Of a stretch of 64,000 bases of DNA, positions 38,548-47,344 are shown piece after piece. Source of the DNA: Alphaproteobacteria bacterium (lineage in GTDB: Bacteria > Pseudomonadota > Alphaproteobacteria > UBA8366); contig JAJFJD010000001.1 in assembly GCA_021774335.1 (NCBI GenBank), forward strand, positions 186,001 to 250,000. Direction: 5' to 3'. The translations under genes were made by a program, and so were the position numbers. The first letter of the stretch is position 1, and each line of letters starts with the position of its first letter. The notes under the pieces were generated by a model. The model had not been told where the DNA came from, ran no database searches, and worked only from the letters and a program-made list of their open reading frames with translations.

Positions 38548-39696
38548 CTACTGAATCAGGCCGTAGAACTTTCCGGCATTCTCGCAGGTGATCTTGTGCA
38601 CCACGTCGGCCGGCAGATGCGCGAACTGTTCGGCAATGTACTTGTCCGAGTCCGGCCAGACGCCATCGCCATGCGGATAATCCGAGCCCCACATCAGCGA
38701 TTCCACACCGATGTCGTCGACCAGCTTGGCGCCGATCGTATCGTACTGGAAGGTCGCCTTGCACTGACGCCGCCAATAGTCGCTCGGCCTCATCTTCAGG
38801 CCGAGGTCCTTGAAGCGGTCTTCCCATTCGAAGTCCATCCGGTCGAGCGCATAGGGCAGCCAGCCGATGCCGCTTTCACCGAAGGCGACGCGGACATTCG
38901 GATAGCGTTCCAGGATCGCACCGCCGATCACCGCGGCGACGATGTTGATCAGGTTCATCTGGAAGCCCGACACGATGGTGAAGATCGCGACCCGCTGGCA
39001 TTCCTTCGGCAGCGATTCGCGGACCTGCGGCGGCATCACCGGGAAGGTATGGAAATGCAGCGGCAGCTCGACGTCGTTGATCGCCTGCCAGATCGGCTCC
39101 CACATCGGATGATACATCGGCGCCATGTCCCAGGAACAGGACAGCTCGATCCCACGAAGACCGAGGTCCTTGGCGCGGTAGATTTCCTTCGCCGCTTCCT
39201 CGATATCGCCATAGGGCAGGCAGGCAAGGCCGATCTGGCGGTCCGGGTATTCCTTGCAGAAATCCGCCAGCCAGTCGTTGTAGATACGGTACATCTCATT
39301 GGCCGCGTCGTGGTCGGCCAGCTTGGAGGCCGCACCCAGGATGCCGTACATCACCTCGGCGTCGACCCCGTCGCGCTCCATGTCCTTGATGCGAAGTTCC
39401 GGCGTGGAAACCCGGCGAATATCGTTCTTGCCGTCCTCGTACAGATTCGTCGCGGCCATCAGGTCGGCGCGGTCATGCGCCCCCGGCGTGTATTTGGCGC
39501 CCGATGGGCCGACCCCGTTCTTGAGCCCGAAGGACGTGCCGTTTTTGCAGGTCCAATAGGGTCCGTCCGGACCCTCGGTGACGAAGGGCATACGCTCCTT
39601 CATCGCGGGCGTCGCCTCGCTGACGAACAGGTCGGGCGGCATCCAGCACAGATCGATATGACAATCGGCGGAAATGCGTTTGTATTCCATGGTCAT
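38548..39696 (-). CDS. Amidohydrolase-family protein (amidohydrolase 2)
   Basis: 382 residues. Metal-dependent TIM-barrel amidohydrolase motifs: ISADCHIDLCW near the start (H-x-H replaced by C-H-I-D), LHFHTFP, and MWGSDYPHGDGVWPDS at the C-terminus, whose Asp is the metal-linked catalytic residue. Members include decarboxylases of aromatic acids. The substrate is unknown. The ATG at 39696 (MTMEYKR) lacks a strong ribosome-binding site; MEYKR two codons on is an alternative. It lies on the same strand as the CMD-family gene. Confidence 0.85.
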   Translation of the reverse strand: MTMEYKRISADCHIDLCWMPPDLFVSEATPAMKERMPFVTEGPDGPYWTCKNGTSFGLKNGVGPSGAKYTPGAHDRADLMAATNLYEDGKNDIRRVSTPELRIKDMERDGVDAEVMYGILGAASKLADHDAANEMYRIYNDWLADFCKEYPDRQIGLACLPYGDIEEAAKEIYRAKDLGLRGIELSCSWDMAPMYHPMWEPIWQAINDVELPLHFHTFPVMPPQVRESLPKECQRVAIFTIVSGFQMNLINIVAAVIGGAILERYPNVRVAFGESGIGWLPYALDRMDFEWEDRFKDLGLKMRPSDYWRRQCKATFQYDTIGAKLVDDIGVESLMWGSDYPHGDGVWPDSDKYIAEQFAHLPADVVHKITCENAGKFYGLIQ

Positions 39697-39842
39697 TCCT
39701 CTCTAGGCAGACCGAAGCACACGGGGTTCGGATCGCAGACAACTTACACAGAATAGAAGTTTCGGCCGCCGCGGTCGAACCGGCGGGGAGACCGTGCTCC
39801 GCCTCCCATGCGCCGGTAACCACGGATACACCGTGACGCGAA

Positions 39843-40151
39843 TCAGTCGTCTTCGAAAACCTCAAGCCCGACGCGGCCCGCATTCACCGCACACGGCCAG
39901 CCGGCATAGAAGGCAAGATGCGTGATCAGTCCGCGCAGTTCGTCCTGGGTGACGCCGTTGTCGAGCGCGCGTTTCATGTGGCCGTGCAGCTCGTCGGTGC
40001 GATAAAGCGCGGTCAGGACAGCGACAGTGATCAGGCTGCGATCGCGCTTGGTCAGTTCCGGCTGCTCCCAGACATCGCCGAACAGCACCTCGTCGCGCAA
40101 TTTGCCGAGTTGCGGGATGAGTTCATAAGCGGTTTTTTTCGATGAAGGCAT
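39843..40151 (-). CDS. Carboxymuconolactone decarboxylase-family protein
   Basis: 102 residues, helical, with the CMD/AhpD fold: LRDEVLFGDVWEQPELTKRD, then SLITVAVLTALYRTDELHGHM and ITHLAFYAGWPCAVNAG. It lacks the C-x-x-C of AhpD, so it is more like the decarboxylase branch, with the His of HGH in the conserved place. Members act in protocatechuate breakdown or as peroxidase-like enzymes. The partner genes here do not decide which. Confidence 0.88.
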   Translation of the reverse strand: MPSSKKTAYELIPQLGKLRDEVLFGDVWEQPELTKRDRSLITVAVLTALYRTDELHGHMKRALDNGVTQDELRGLITHLAFYAGWPCAVNAGRVGLEVFEDD

Positions 40152-40310
40152 GTGTAGCGTTCCTTTGGTTGTTGGCTCGACACCAGCTTAGCGCCGCTCG
40201 CCGTTAACCGAAAATCGACGCCCTGGATTGCACGCTCAGAAGATGCCCAACCGCGGAAAACCGCCAAATTTTTATTAGCAAAACGTTAATTACAAACCGG
40301 GTAATCTACC

Positions 40311-41246
40311 ATGGGGCGCAATAGTCAAAGGCTTGCCACCATGGTCAATGTGACGACCAAGGTCGTCAGCGGAGTTTATACGGTCGCCGAGGCAAATGAT
40401 TTGGTCACGCCGGTCGTCTTTGATAGCCCGCACAGCGGCATCGAATTCCCGGCGGACTTTCAGTCTTCCGTTGCGCCGTCCTTGCTGACAAGCGTGGCGG
40501 ATTTATACGTGGACGAACTTTACGCGGATGCCGTGAACCGCGGGGCGGCATTCCTCAAAGCGCATTTTCCGAGAGTCTACGTTGACGCGAACCGCCCACT
40601 GTCGGATCTCGACGAATCGCTACTGTCCGGAACCGACCGCGATATCAAGGATGCCAAGCTAAAAGGCGCCCGGGGCATCGGGCTCATTTGGACGCTGGCG
40701 CCCGACCAATCCCCGATCTACGACGCGCCGCTGACCGAAAGCCAGATGCGCCGCCGCGTCGACCGGTACTGGGTGCCGTACCAGGCCATGCTCGACGCGC
40801 TGTTGGCCGCACGCCGGAACGCCTTCGGCGCGGTCTGGCACGTCAACTGCCACTCGATGCCCGGCGCCGGGACCAAACTGATGGGCGACTTCGGCAACCC
40901 ACGGCCAGACATCATCATCGGCACCCGGGACGGAACGACATGTTCGCCCGAGTTCGAGACACTCATTGCCGAGCATTTCAGCGGCAAGGGATTCGACACC
41001 CGGGTGAACGAATTGTTCAAGGGCGCGGACATCGTGCGGCGATGCGGCGACCCGGCAAACGGTCGCCATAGCGTTCAGATCGAAATCAACAAGTCGCTCT
41101 ATATGGACGAGCAAAACTTCGATCGGCTCGACAGCTTCCAGGAATTCCGGGACGACGTGATCGCACCGCTCATGGACGCGGTCTGCGCATACGCCACGGA
41201 GCAATGTCCGGGCTGCCTGCCCGACGACATCGAAACCGCGGTTTAA
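40311..41246 (+). CDS. N-formylglutamate amidohydrolase
   Basis: 311 residues. Family marks are VFDSPHSGIEFPADF (residues 37-51), VDANRPLSDLDESLLSGTDR, VWHVNCHSMPGAGT and VQIEINKSLYMDE. Histidines and Asp in these motifs bind the catalytic metal. The enzyme releases formate from N-formylglutamate, the last step of one histidine-degradation route, or acts on similar N-formyl compounds. The first ATG (40311) and one at 40341 are both possible starts. It stands between the divergent CMD gene and the convergent gamma-glutamyltransferase gene. Confidence 0.92.
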   Translation: MGRNSQRLATMVNVTTKVVSGVYTVAEANDLVTPVVFDSPHSGIEFPADFQSSVAPSLLTSVADLYVDELYADAVNRGAAFLKAHFPRVYVDANRPLSDLDESLLSGTDRDIKDAKLKGARGIGLIWTLAPDQSPIYDAPLTESQMRRRVDRYWVPYQAMLDALLAARRNAFGAVWHVNCHSMPGAGTKLMGDFGNPRPDIIIGTRDGTTCSPEFETLIAEHFSGKGFDTRVNELFKGADIVRRCGDPANGRHSVQIEINKSLYMDEQNFDRLDSFQEFRDDVIAPLMDAVCAYATEQCPGCLPDDIETAV

Positions 41247-41313
41247 GCGGCCTGCTGCGTTGCGCCGACGGCGTGACGGCCATCGTTAGAAATTTTCAAA
41301 ATATGGCGGCGGA

Positions 41314-43041
41314 CTACCAACCACACACACCCGTCGGACGGCGGGGATCAGAGGCGCCGGTCAGAACACCCGTCTCCCTGTCAGCGACGATCGTGCAGAC
41401 GGCCCCGGCCGAATACTCCCAGTCCGGCCACGGGTTCAGTTTGTGGCCGCGTTTCGCGAGATCCTGCGCCGTCGCGTCCGGGATTCGCGCTTCCAGGCGC
41501 AATTCGCCCGGGCTGTAGGAATGCGGTTCCGACGATCGGGGATAATTGAACGACGCGAAGCGCGGCTGTTCGACCGCGTCCTGCGGCGCCATGTCGAAGA
41601 CGACCATATTCATCAGCACCTGAATCATCGCCTGGATCTGGACATCGTTGCCGGGTGACCCGAACGGCATCAGGGTGCGGCCGCCGCGGATTGCCATCGC
41701 CGGGTTGGGAGTCAGGCGCGGCCGCTTGCCCGGCGCGACGCAGGCCGGGTGTTCGGGATCGGTCCAGTTCTGCGAGCCGCGCGACGACACGACGATACCC
41801 AGGCCGGGCACAACCGGCGAACTGGTCGAGCCGTCGCTCGGCGTGCCGGAAAAGGCGTTGCCCTTGCTGTCGACGACGCTGATGTAAGATGTGTCCAATT
41901 CTTCCCGCGCCAGTTGCGGGGTTCTTTCCAACTTGTCTTTCGCATCCGCCCGCAAAGCGGCGCCGGTCCACGGGTCGCCCGCCGGCGCCATCTCCGTCCA
42001 CGCCTTTTCGTTGTCGATCAGGGCGCGCCGGGCATCGGCATAAGCCGCATCGAGCAGGCCGTCGATCGGGACGTCGATGAATCGCGGGTCGCCGATATAG
42101 GCATGGCGGTCGGCATAGGACAGGTTGAGCGCCGACGCGAGCGTGTGGATGTAGTCCGCCGAGTTCTGCCCCATCCCCGCCAGATCGAAGCCGTTCAGAA
42201 TGTTCAATGTCATCGGCAGCACCGGCCCCTGGCACCATGGCCCGCAGGCAAACACCTCGAGGTCGCCAAACTGCGTCCGGAGCGGGGCTTCGATCGGCGA
42301 GCTGTAGGACGCGAGGTCGTCGGCCGACATCCAGCCGCCGCTTTCGGCCTGATGTTTGACGATCGCCTGAGCGATATCCCCCTTGTAGAAAGCGTCATGC
42401 GCCGCCTGCAACCCGGCGTCGCGGCCCGCGCCCTTCGCGGCCGCTTCCTGATCGGCCATGTATTGAATGGTCCGACCCAAATCTGCCTGGACGAACAGTT
42501 CGCCCGGTTGCGGCGGACGGTCCTGCGACAGATAGATCGCCTCGTTCGAGGGCCAGCGCCGGTATCCGTCCTCGTTCGCGGCGATGATGTCGCACAACAG
42601 ACGCGGGGCCGGAAAACCGTCGCGCGCAAATCGTATCGCAGACGCAGCAACGTCGCCGAAACTCATGGTGCCGTATCGGCGCAGCGCCGTAATCCATGAA
42701 TCGGGCCCGGCCGGGACCACGCTGCGCAGCACGCCTGGCGGCATCGCACCGCCGTATTTCTCGTGAAAGGTTTCGACCGTCACCGCCTTCGGCCAGGTGC
42801 CGAGCCCGGCAATCGTGATCACCTCGTCGCTTTCGGCGAGATAGATCATGATCGGCGCAACCCCGGCGAAACCGACATACTCCGACTGCAGCACGGTCAG
42901 CGCCATGCCGCCGGCACATCCGGCATCGATGGCGTTACCGCCGGCCTCGAGAATCTGGAATGCGGCCTGCGCCGCCAGGTAATGCCCGGCGGCCGCCATG
43001 TGACGGGTACCCATCAGGTGGGCGCGGTGTGGTGACGGCAT
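41314..43041 (-). CDS. Gamma-glutamyltransferase-family protein
   Basis: 575 residues with the N-terminal pattern AAAGHYLAAQAAFQILEAGG. The nucleophile-type Thr384 sits at the start of TSYISVVDSKGNAFSGTPSD, where the precursor would cut itself into two subunits. The nearby Pro-rich RLTPNPAMAIRGG is conserved. The enzyme moves or hydrolyses gamma-glutamyl groups of glutathione-like compounds. No signal peptide is apparent, so it may stay in the cytoplasm. It is encoded 18 bases after the zinc-ribbon gene (same strand), so the two probably share a transcript. Confidence 0.88.
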   Translation of the reverse strand: MPSPHRAHLMGTRHMAAAGHYLAAQAAFQILEAGGNAIDAGCAGGMALTVLQSEYVGFAGVAPIMIYLAESDEVITIAGLGTWPKAVTVETFHEKYGGAMPPGVLRSVVPAGPDSWITALRRYGTMSFGDVAASAIRFARDGFPAPRLLCDIIAANEDGYRRWPSNEAIYLSQDRPPQPGELFVQADLGRTIQYMADQEAAAKGAGRDAGLQAAHDAFYKGDIAQAIVKHQAESGGWMSADDLASYSSPIEAPLRTQFGDLEVFACGPWCQGPVLPMTLNILNGFDLAGMGQNSADYIHTLASALNLSYADRHAYIGDPRFIDVPIDGLLDAAYADARRALIDNEKAWTEMAPAGDPWTGAALRADAKDKLERTPQLAREELDTSYISVVDSKGNAFSGTPSDGSTSSPVVPGLGIVVSSRGSQNWTDPEHPACVAPGKRPRLTPNPAMAIRGGRTLMPFGSPGNDVQIQAMIQVLMNMVVFDMAPQDAVEQPRFASFNYPRSSEPHSYSPGELRLEARIPDATAQDLAKRGHKLNPWPDWEYSAGAVCTIVADRETGVLTGASDPRRPTGVCGW

Positions 43042-43059
43042 CGTATCGCTCCTTATTCG

Positions 43060-43272
43060 CTACGGAAGTCTCCGGCGTATTGGTCCGAGATGATGCGATG
43101 CGTTCCACAGGCGCTGGATTGCGCCGCGCCACGGATCCCGGCCAAGATCGATGTCATGGCCGCAGTCGGTACATGTCAGGACCGCGTTTGTTTGCAACCA
43201 GTCGATTTCCCGTGAGTCGTTGGCGCCGCACGCATCGCATGTGATCACCAACTTACTGTCGCCGTCTTGCAT
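43060..43272 (-). CDS. Small zinc-ribbon protein
   Basis: 70 residues. Two C-x-x-C pairs (CDACGAND at residues 11-18 and CTDCG near residue 33) form a zinc ribbon, followed by a basic C-terminal helix ending in RRRLP. The start MQDGDSK is preceded by AGGGGGCTCC. It lies upstream of the gamma-glutamyltransferase gene. Such small ribbons often bind nucleic acids or serve as adaptors, but no specific role is known. Confidence 0.7.
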   Translation of the reverse strand: MQDGDSKLVITCDACGANDSREIDWLQTNAVLTCTDCGHDIDLGRDPWRGAIQRLWNASHHLGPIRRRLP

Positions 43273-43402
43273 GGGGAGCCCCCTGTTCAACCTGCAACGT
43301 CTATAATTGGGTTCACAACCGAACGCTTCATTTTGCGCCCATTGCAGCAAAAAGCGAAATTAGATTGTTCGAAATAAGCGATGGCACGAGGAAAACCCGA
43401 AA

Positions 43403-44251
43403 ATGTCGAACCTGAATGGAAAGATTGTCCTGGTTACCGGCGCCGGTGGGCGCAAGGGCGTCGGCCGCGCAACGGCGCTGAAACTAGCCTCCCTGGGCGC
43501 GGATGTGACGATCACGGATGTCCCACGGCCCGATGATGACCTGCCGCCACAGGAGCGCGGCGACCAATGGAATGGTATCGAGAGCGTCGCCGAAGAAGTC
43601 AGGGCCTTGGGTCGCGAATGCCTGACGATTCCCGCCGATCTATCGAGCCGGTCGGAAATTCAAGACCTGATCGAACAGGTCGTCGCCAAATTTGGGCGGA
43701 TCGACATCCTGGTCAACAACGCACGGGCCATAATCGGCAAGGACCGCGTGCCGGTATGGGAGCTCGACGCGGATATCTGGCAGCATTTCCTCGACATCAA
43801 CACCACCGCCGTCTTCCTCGCCACCAAGTTCGCGGCGAAACACATGATCGACCAGGGCAGCGGCCGCATCATCAACATCGCCTCGGCCGCGTCCAAGCGC
43901 GGCAGCCCTAAAAGCAGCGCTTATTGTGCGTCGAAATTCGCCGTGCTCGGCCTGACGCAATGCGCAGCGTTGGACCTGGCCCCGCATAAGATCACGGTGA
44001 ATTCGGTATGTCCGGGCGGCATCAACACCGACCGCATGAATTACGCGGAGCAGGCGGAAGCCGACGCCCGCGGCGTGCCGTTGGAAGCCTATCGCGCGCA
44101 GGTGGTGGAACGGATGAACCAGGGAACGCCGCTGGGCCGGGTCGCCGAGTCGGAAGACGTTGCCCATCTCGTTGCCTTCCTCGCCTCGGACGAAGCCGAG
44201 ATGATCACCGGCCAAGCCTATAACATCAACGGCGGCACGCTCTTTCACTAA
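43403..44251 (+). CDS. Short-chain dehydrogenase/reductase
   Basis: 282 residues. The nucleotide-binding loop TGAGGRKGVG (residues 12-21) carries an extra insertion. NNAR stands near residue 106, the catalytic Ser is near 161, and Tyr174-x3-Lys178 sits in AYCASK. The C-terminus MITGQAYNINGGTLFH closes the fold. It reduces or oxidises an alcohol or ketone with NAD(P)H. It begins 130 bases above the zinc-ribbon gene and is followed after 31 bases by the maleate-isomerase-like gene, so the two probably work together. Confidence 0.92.
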   Translation: MSNLNGKIVLVTGAGGRKGVGRATALKLASLGADVTITDVPRPDDDLPPQERGDQWNGIESVAEEVRALGRECLTIPADLSSRSEIQDLIEQVVAKFGRIDILVNNARAIIGKDRVPVWELDADIWQHFLDINTTAVFLATKFAAKHMIDQGSGRIINIASAASKRGSPKSSAYCASKFAVLGLTQCAALDLAPHKITVNSVCPGGINTDRMNYAEQAEADARGVPLEAYRAQVVERMNQGTPLGRVAESEDVAHLVAFLASDEAEMITGQAYNINGGTLFH

Positions 44252-44282
44252 CGATCGGCCCACCACAGGAGAACCAAACGCG

Positions 44283-45014
44283 ATGCGACATTTCGGGTCA
44301 TTGATTCCCTCGACCAACACGACCGTCGAGATCGAATTCAACCAGCTGCTTCCCGATACCCTGCAGCTCCATGTGGGCCGGCTTGGCAAGGGCGGCGACA
44401 CGCCGTTTTCACCCAGCCTGGACGCGGACGTCGAATACCAGGCCAAACTCCTGGGCACCGCCAAGGTCGAAGTCATCAGCCTGGCGCAGACCTCCGCCAG
44501 CCTGTTCGACGACGACTACGACGCCAAGGCGGTTCGCCTGATGAGCGAGGGCGCGGGCGTGCCGGCGCTGACCTCGGCCGACGCGGTGGGACATGCCGTC
44601 CAGGCGCTGGGCGCGCGGCGGATCGCCATCGTATCCCCCTATTCGGAAGAAGTGATGGACCGCACCAAGCGCTATTACGAAACGCGCCATGGTCTGGAGG
44701 TCGTGGGGATGGAAGGGTTCGGCGCCACCGACGCCTACGCCATCGGCGCCTTGGGCGCAGAGCACGCCACCGCCGCCTTCGAGCGGATCAATAGTCCGGA
44801 GATCGAGGTTCTGGTCGTGCCCGGGGGCAACTTCCCGACGATGAAATTTGTCGCGGAATGGGAAGAGCAATTTCAGAAACCGGTCGTCACGACCAATCAG
44901 TCGGCACTCTGGGCGATGCTGACGGTCATGAAGTTCAAGGATCCCATCCCCGGCATCGGCCGGTTGATGACGGAAATGCCCGATGCCCGGACGCAGATCA
45001 TCATGAATGAATAG
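44283..45014 (+). CDS. Asp/Glu racemase-superfamily (maleate isomerase-like) protein
   Basis: 243 residues. Maleate cis-trans isomerase/arylmalonate decarboxylase fold: IPSTNTTVEIEFNQLLP at the start, IAIVSPYSEEVMDRTKRYYE and LVVPGGNFPTM later. The two catalytic cysteine positions appear to be occupied by Gln69 (LAQTSAS) and Gly181 (VPGGN), so the usual thiol chemistry is unlikely. It may bind a dicarboxylate or use other residues. It is the second gene of a pair with the SDR (31 bases apart). Confidence 0.75.
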   Translation: MRHFGSLIPSTNTTVEIEFNQLLPDTLQLHVGRLGKGGDTPFSPSLDADVEYQAKLLGTAKVEVISLAQTSASLFDDDYDAKAVRLMSEGAGVPALTSADAVGHAVQALGARRIAIVSPYSEEVMDRTKRYYETRHGLEVVGMEGFGATDAYAIGALGAEHATAAFERINSPEIEVLVVPGGNFPTMKFVAEWEEQFQKPVVTTNQSALWAMLTVMKFKDPIPGIGRLMTEMPDARTQIIMNE

Positions 45015-45040
45015 TTGGCGCGGCGCTCGGCAACTATCGT

Positions 45041-45631
45041 TTAGTCGCAGTGGTGATGCCGTATTCCATGCGGCGCATCTTTCCCTTCCGAGAGGCCGCC
45101 GCAAGGGTTTCCTTCATACCCACGCAACATGTTGTATCGCGCGATCTGCGGTTCCGACAGAAACTCCGAAACCGCAAGATGCGTGGAAAGATGCGTGTAG
45201 CGGAGACGCCCTCGGATCTCAGCGATTTCGGAAAGCAGCGCGCGCAGCCGCGTGTCCGAGGTCGCCCGATTCCGAAAAAAACTCTCAAGCTGTCGTTCAA
45301 GGTCGATCAACCGCTCGCCTTGGCTGATGGCGCGCGCCTTCATTTCTTCGTAGATTGCCGAGGCTTTGGTGACCTGCATAGGTGTTAGCGGGATCTTATC
45401 CTTCAGCTCCAGCAAATGAGCGGGGCCGGGAACGCCATTCAATTCGGCCGCCTTCGCGAGACCCCACCCGCCACCGCTGCGCAATTCACGGATATCCTCC
45501 GGCGAAAGGCTTTTAATATTCCGCTGCTCCTGCCCGGCGTATTTCGATTGCTGGTCGGCCTCACCAACAGCGAACCCGCTTGGCAGGACGGAAATGATAA
45601 CTGCACTGAGCATTAACAATCTTCGCATCAT
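45041..45631 (-). CDS. Spy/CpxP-like periplasmic protein
   Basis: 196 residues. A signal peptide (MMRRLLMLSAVIISVLPSGFAVGEA) exports the protein. The mature part is helical and contains IPLTPMQVTKASAIYEEMKA, a variant of the L-T-x-x-Q motif of Spy/CpxP chaperones, and a long acidic/basic helix. The C-terminus is His-rich (HGIRHHHCD). Such proteins guard periplasmic proteins or answer to metals. It diverges from the Crp/Fnr gene, with a 22-bp palindrome between them. Confidence 0.65.
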   Translation of the reverse strand: MMRRLLMLSAVIISVLPSGFAVGEADQQSKYAGQEQRNIKSLSPEDIRELRSGGGWGLAKAAELNGVPGPAHLLELKDKIPLTPMQVTKASAIYEEMKARAISQGERLIDLERQLESFFRNRATSDTRLRALLSEIAEIRGRLRYTHLSTHLAVSEFLSEPQIARYNMLRGYEGNPCGGLSEGKDAPHGIRHHHCD

Positions 45632-45685
45632 CGTCTCCAGCCGTTGTCCCTTGGACATCTTTTCTTGCCAGTTCCCGACTGCACG

Positions 45686-45707
45686 CGACATGATCATGAT
45701 CATGTCG
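45686..45707. promoter_or_regulatory. Perfect 22-bp palindrome with FNR-like core
   Basis: The palindrome has the core ATGAT-CATG-ATCAT, close to the FNR/DNR consensus TTGAT-N4-ATCAA. It lies 55 bases upstream of the Spy-like start and overlaps the first codons of the divergent Crp/Fnr-family gene. The location suggests autoregulation and control of the Spy-like gene. Confidence 0.5.
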
Positions 45708-46262
45708 AATTTTCTTTTCCAAGCATTGCGTCAGCAGTCGACGCGGATACTGTCGTTGGCGTCGGAAGAACACCTTTTCCATCGCAGCGACCGAATTTCT
45801 TCCGTCTATCTGCTTCTCTCGGGCGTGGTCGATCTCGTCCGCTATCAACGCGACGGGTCCGCGGTCGTGTTGAACCGCGTCAAGGATCACGCCATCGTCG
45901 CGGAAGCATCGCTTTATGCCGAGCAGTATCATTGCGACTGCGTGTGCGTGGAGGCAGCGACCGTTCAATCTGTCCCCAGGGCCAACATGACGCGGCTCTT
46001 GCATAGCGATCCCCACTTGGCGGAACAATGGTCAACCTACCTGGCGCTGGAACTCCAAAACATGCGGTACCGGTGTGAGTTATTGACACGCAGGACGGTC
46101 GCCGAACGCCTATCCGGCTGGCTTGACTGGAACGGCGTTCTGCCGCCAAAGGGGCAATGGAAAAACGTCGCCAACGAAATCGGCGTTTCGCCGGAGGCAC
46201 TCTATCGGGAGATCAAGAAGCGTCGGCGAGAAACACCAAACCACATCCTGGAAGAAACCTGA
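45702..46262 (+). CDS. Crp/Fnr-family transcriptional regulator
   Basis: About 186 residues. A cyclic-nucleotide-binding-type beta roll (residues 18-105, LFHRSDRISSVYLLLSGVVDLVRYQRDG) is followed by a dimer helix and a C-terminal winged helix (VANEIGVSPEALYREIKKR). No N-terminal Cys cluster of Fnr is visible. The start is ambiguous: several ATGs fall in a repetitive CATGATCATG stretch, none with a good ribosome-binding site. It is divergent from the Spy-like gene and the GNAT gene begins at its stop, so they are probably co-transcribed. Confidence 0.88.
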   Translation: MSNFLFQALRQQSTRILSLASEEHLFHRSDRISSVYLLLSGVVDLVRYQRDGSAVVLNRVKDHAIVAEASLYAEQYHCDCVCVEAATVQSVPRANMTRLLHSDPHLAEQWSTYLALELQNMRYRCELLTRRTVAERLSGWLDWNGVLPPKGQWKNVANEIGVSPEALYREIKKRRRETPNHILEET

Positions 46263-46715
46263 ATGCCCCGCGCAAGGCTCGCGAGAGCCGAAGACCTCGC
46301 ATCGCTCTTGGAATTGTATCCGCATGCCAATCCAAAGATGCCAGTACTGACGGACGACACGGCCCAGCGAATTTGGACGAGTATCGCCGCCCACCCGGGG
46401 ACGTCGATTTTCGTATCCGAGGCCCAGGCGACGATCGTCGCCACCTGCATGCTGATCACCGCGCCGAACCTCATGCGGGGCGGACGCGGCCACGCCTTCA
46501 TTGAGAATGTCGTCACGCATGCGGATTTTCGACGGCAAGGACATGGCCATGCCGTCATTCACGCTGCGCTGGACGCAGCCTGGGAGCAAGACTGTTTCCA
46601 TGTCCTGCTGCAGAGCGGCCGGCCCGACCCCGGCGTGCATCGCTTCTACGAGGAGTGCGGGTTCGTGCCGGGGGTGCGGACGGGATATGTCGCCCGTCGC
46701 CCCGACAGCTCGTAG
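46263..46715 (+). CDS. GNAT-family N-acetyltransferase
   Basis: 150 residues with the acetyl-CoA motif A in NVVTHADFRRQGHGHAVIH (R/Q-x-x-G-x-G), flanked by the usual beta strands. It begins immediately after the stop of the Crp/Fnr gene, so translational coupling is likely. The substrate is unknown. Confidence 0.85.
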   Translation: MPRARLARAEDLASLLELYPHANPKMPVLTDDTAQRIWTSIAAHPGTSIFVSEAQATIVATCMLITAPNLMRGGRGHAFIENVVTHADFRRQGHGHAVIHAALDAAWEQDCFHVLLQSGRPDPGVHRFYEECGFVPGVRTGYVARRPDSS

Positions 46716-46731
46716 CCATCCAAAGTAGGGC

Positions 46732-47313
46732 CTATGCCTGCCCTTCGTTCGGGTTACTCAGACGCGGTACGAAGATGATGAGCAGCACCGCAACCGACAA
46801 ACCAATCCCCATGGCCGTGAGAACGTGCGCCCAACTATCCGGCCTGACCGTCCCGCAGTAGACGATCACCGTGAACAGTGGGATATCGAGGAAATGCGCG
46901 ATCTGATTGAGCACCCCCCTCGCCTCGCCCCGAAGTTCGGCGGTTAGCGGACCACCATGCGCCAGGGCTTCCTGCGATCGGCGCAGCGTCTTACGAAACT
47001 GGATACGGGTTATCGTGTTGCCTTCGATGAATTCGAGCAGGAACAGCCCCCACATGCCGACGAGCCAGGGTTCATCGAAAAATCCGATTCCCAGTTCGAG
47101 TGTGAGGAAGAAGCCGGATATCGCAACGAGCAATGCGCCCGATATGACGAAACTGTCGTAGAAGACCGCGGTATAACGTGCGGCCTCGGCGAAGACGCGC
47201 AGGTCCGCGGTCCGGTAGGCCTGCAGCTCGGACATGAAGACTGCCAAAAGGCCGCCGCCCAGCAGGATGAACCCGACGATATGGACGAATTTCAAAAGTG
47301 TGTAGTAGTCCAC
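46732..47313 (-). CDS. DUF2269-type integral membrane protein
   Basis: 193 residues with about four hydrophobic segments: LLKFVHIVGFILLGGGLLAVF, FYDSFVISGALLVAISGFFL, WLVGMWGLFLLEFIEG and a C-terminal VAVLLIIFVPRL. A GTG start at 47313 is preferred because GGGAG precedes it at good spacing; no upstream ATG has one. Function is unknown. It lies 31 bases after the MarR gene on the same strand and is probably co-transcribed with it. Confidence 0.75.
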   Translation of the reverse strand: MDYYTLLKFVHIVGFILLGGGLLAVFMSELQAYRTADLRVFAEAARYTAVFYDSFVISGALLVAISGFFLTLELGIGFFDEPWLVGMWGLFLLEFIEGNTITRIQFRKTLRRSQEALAHGGPLTAELRGEARGVLNQIAHFLDIPLFTVIVYCGTVRPDSWAHVLTAMGIGLSVAVLLIIFVPRLSNPNEGQA

Positions 47314-47344
47314 TGCGGAACTCCCAAGATATTGGATTTCGCAT

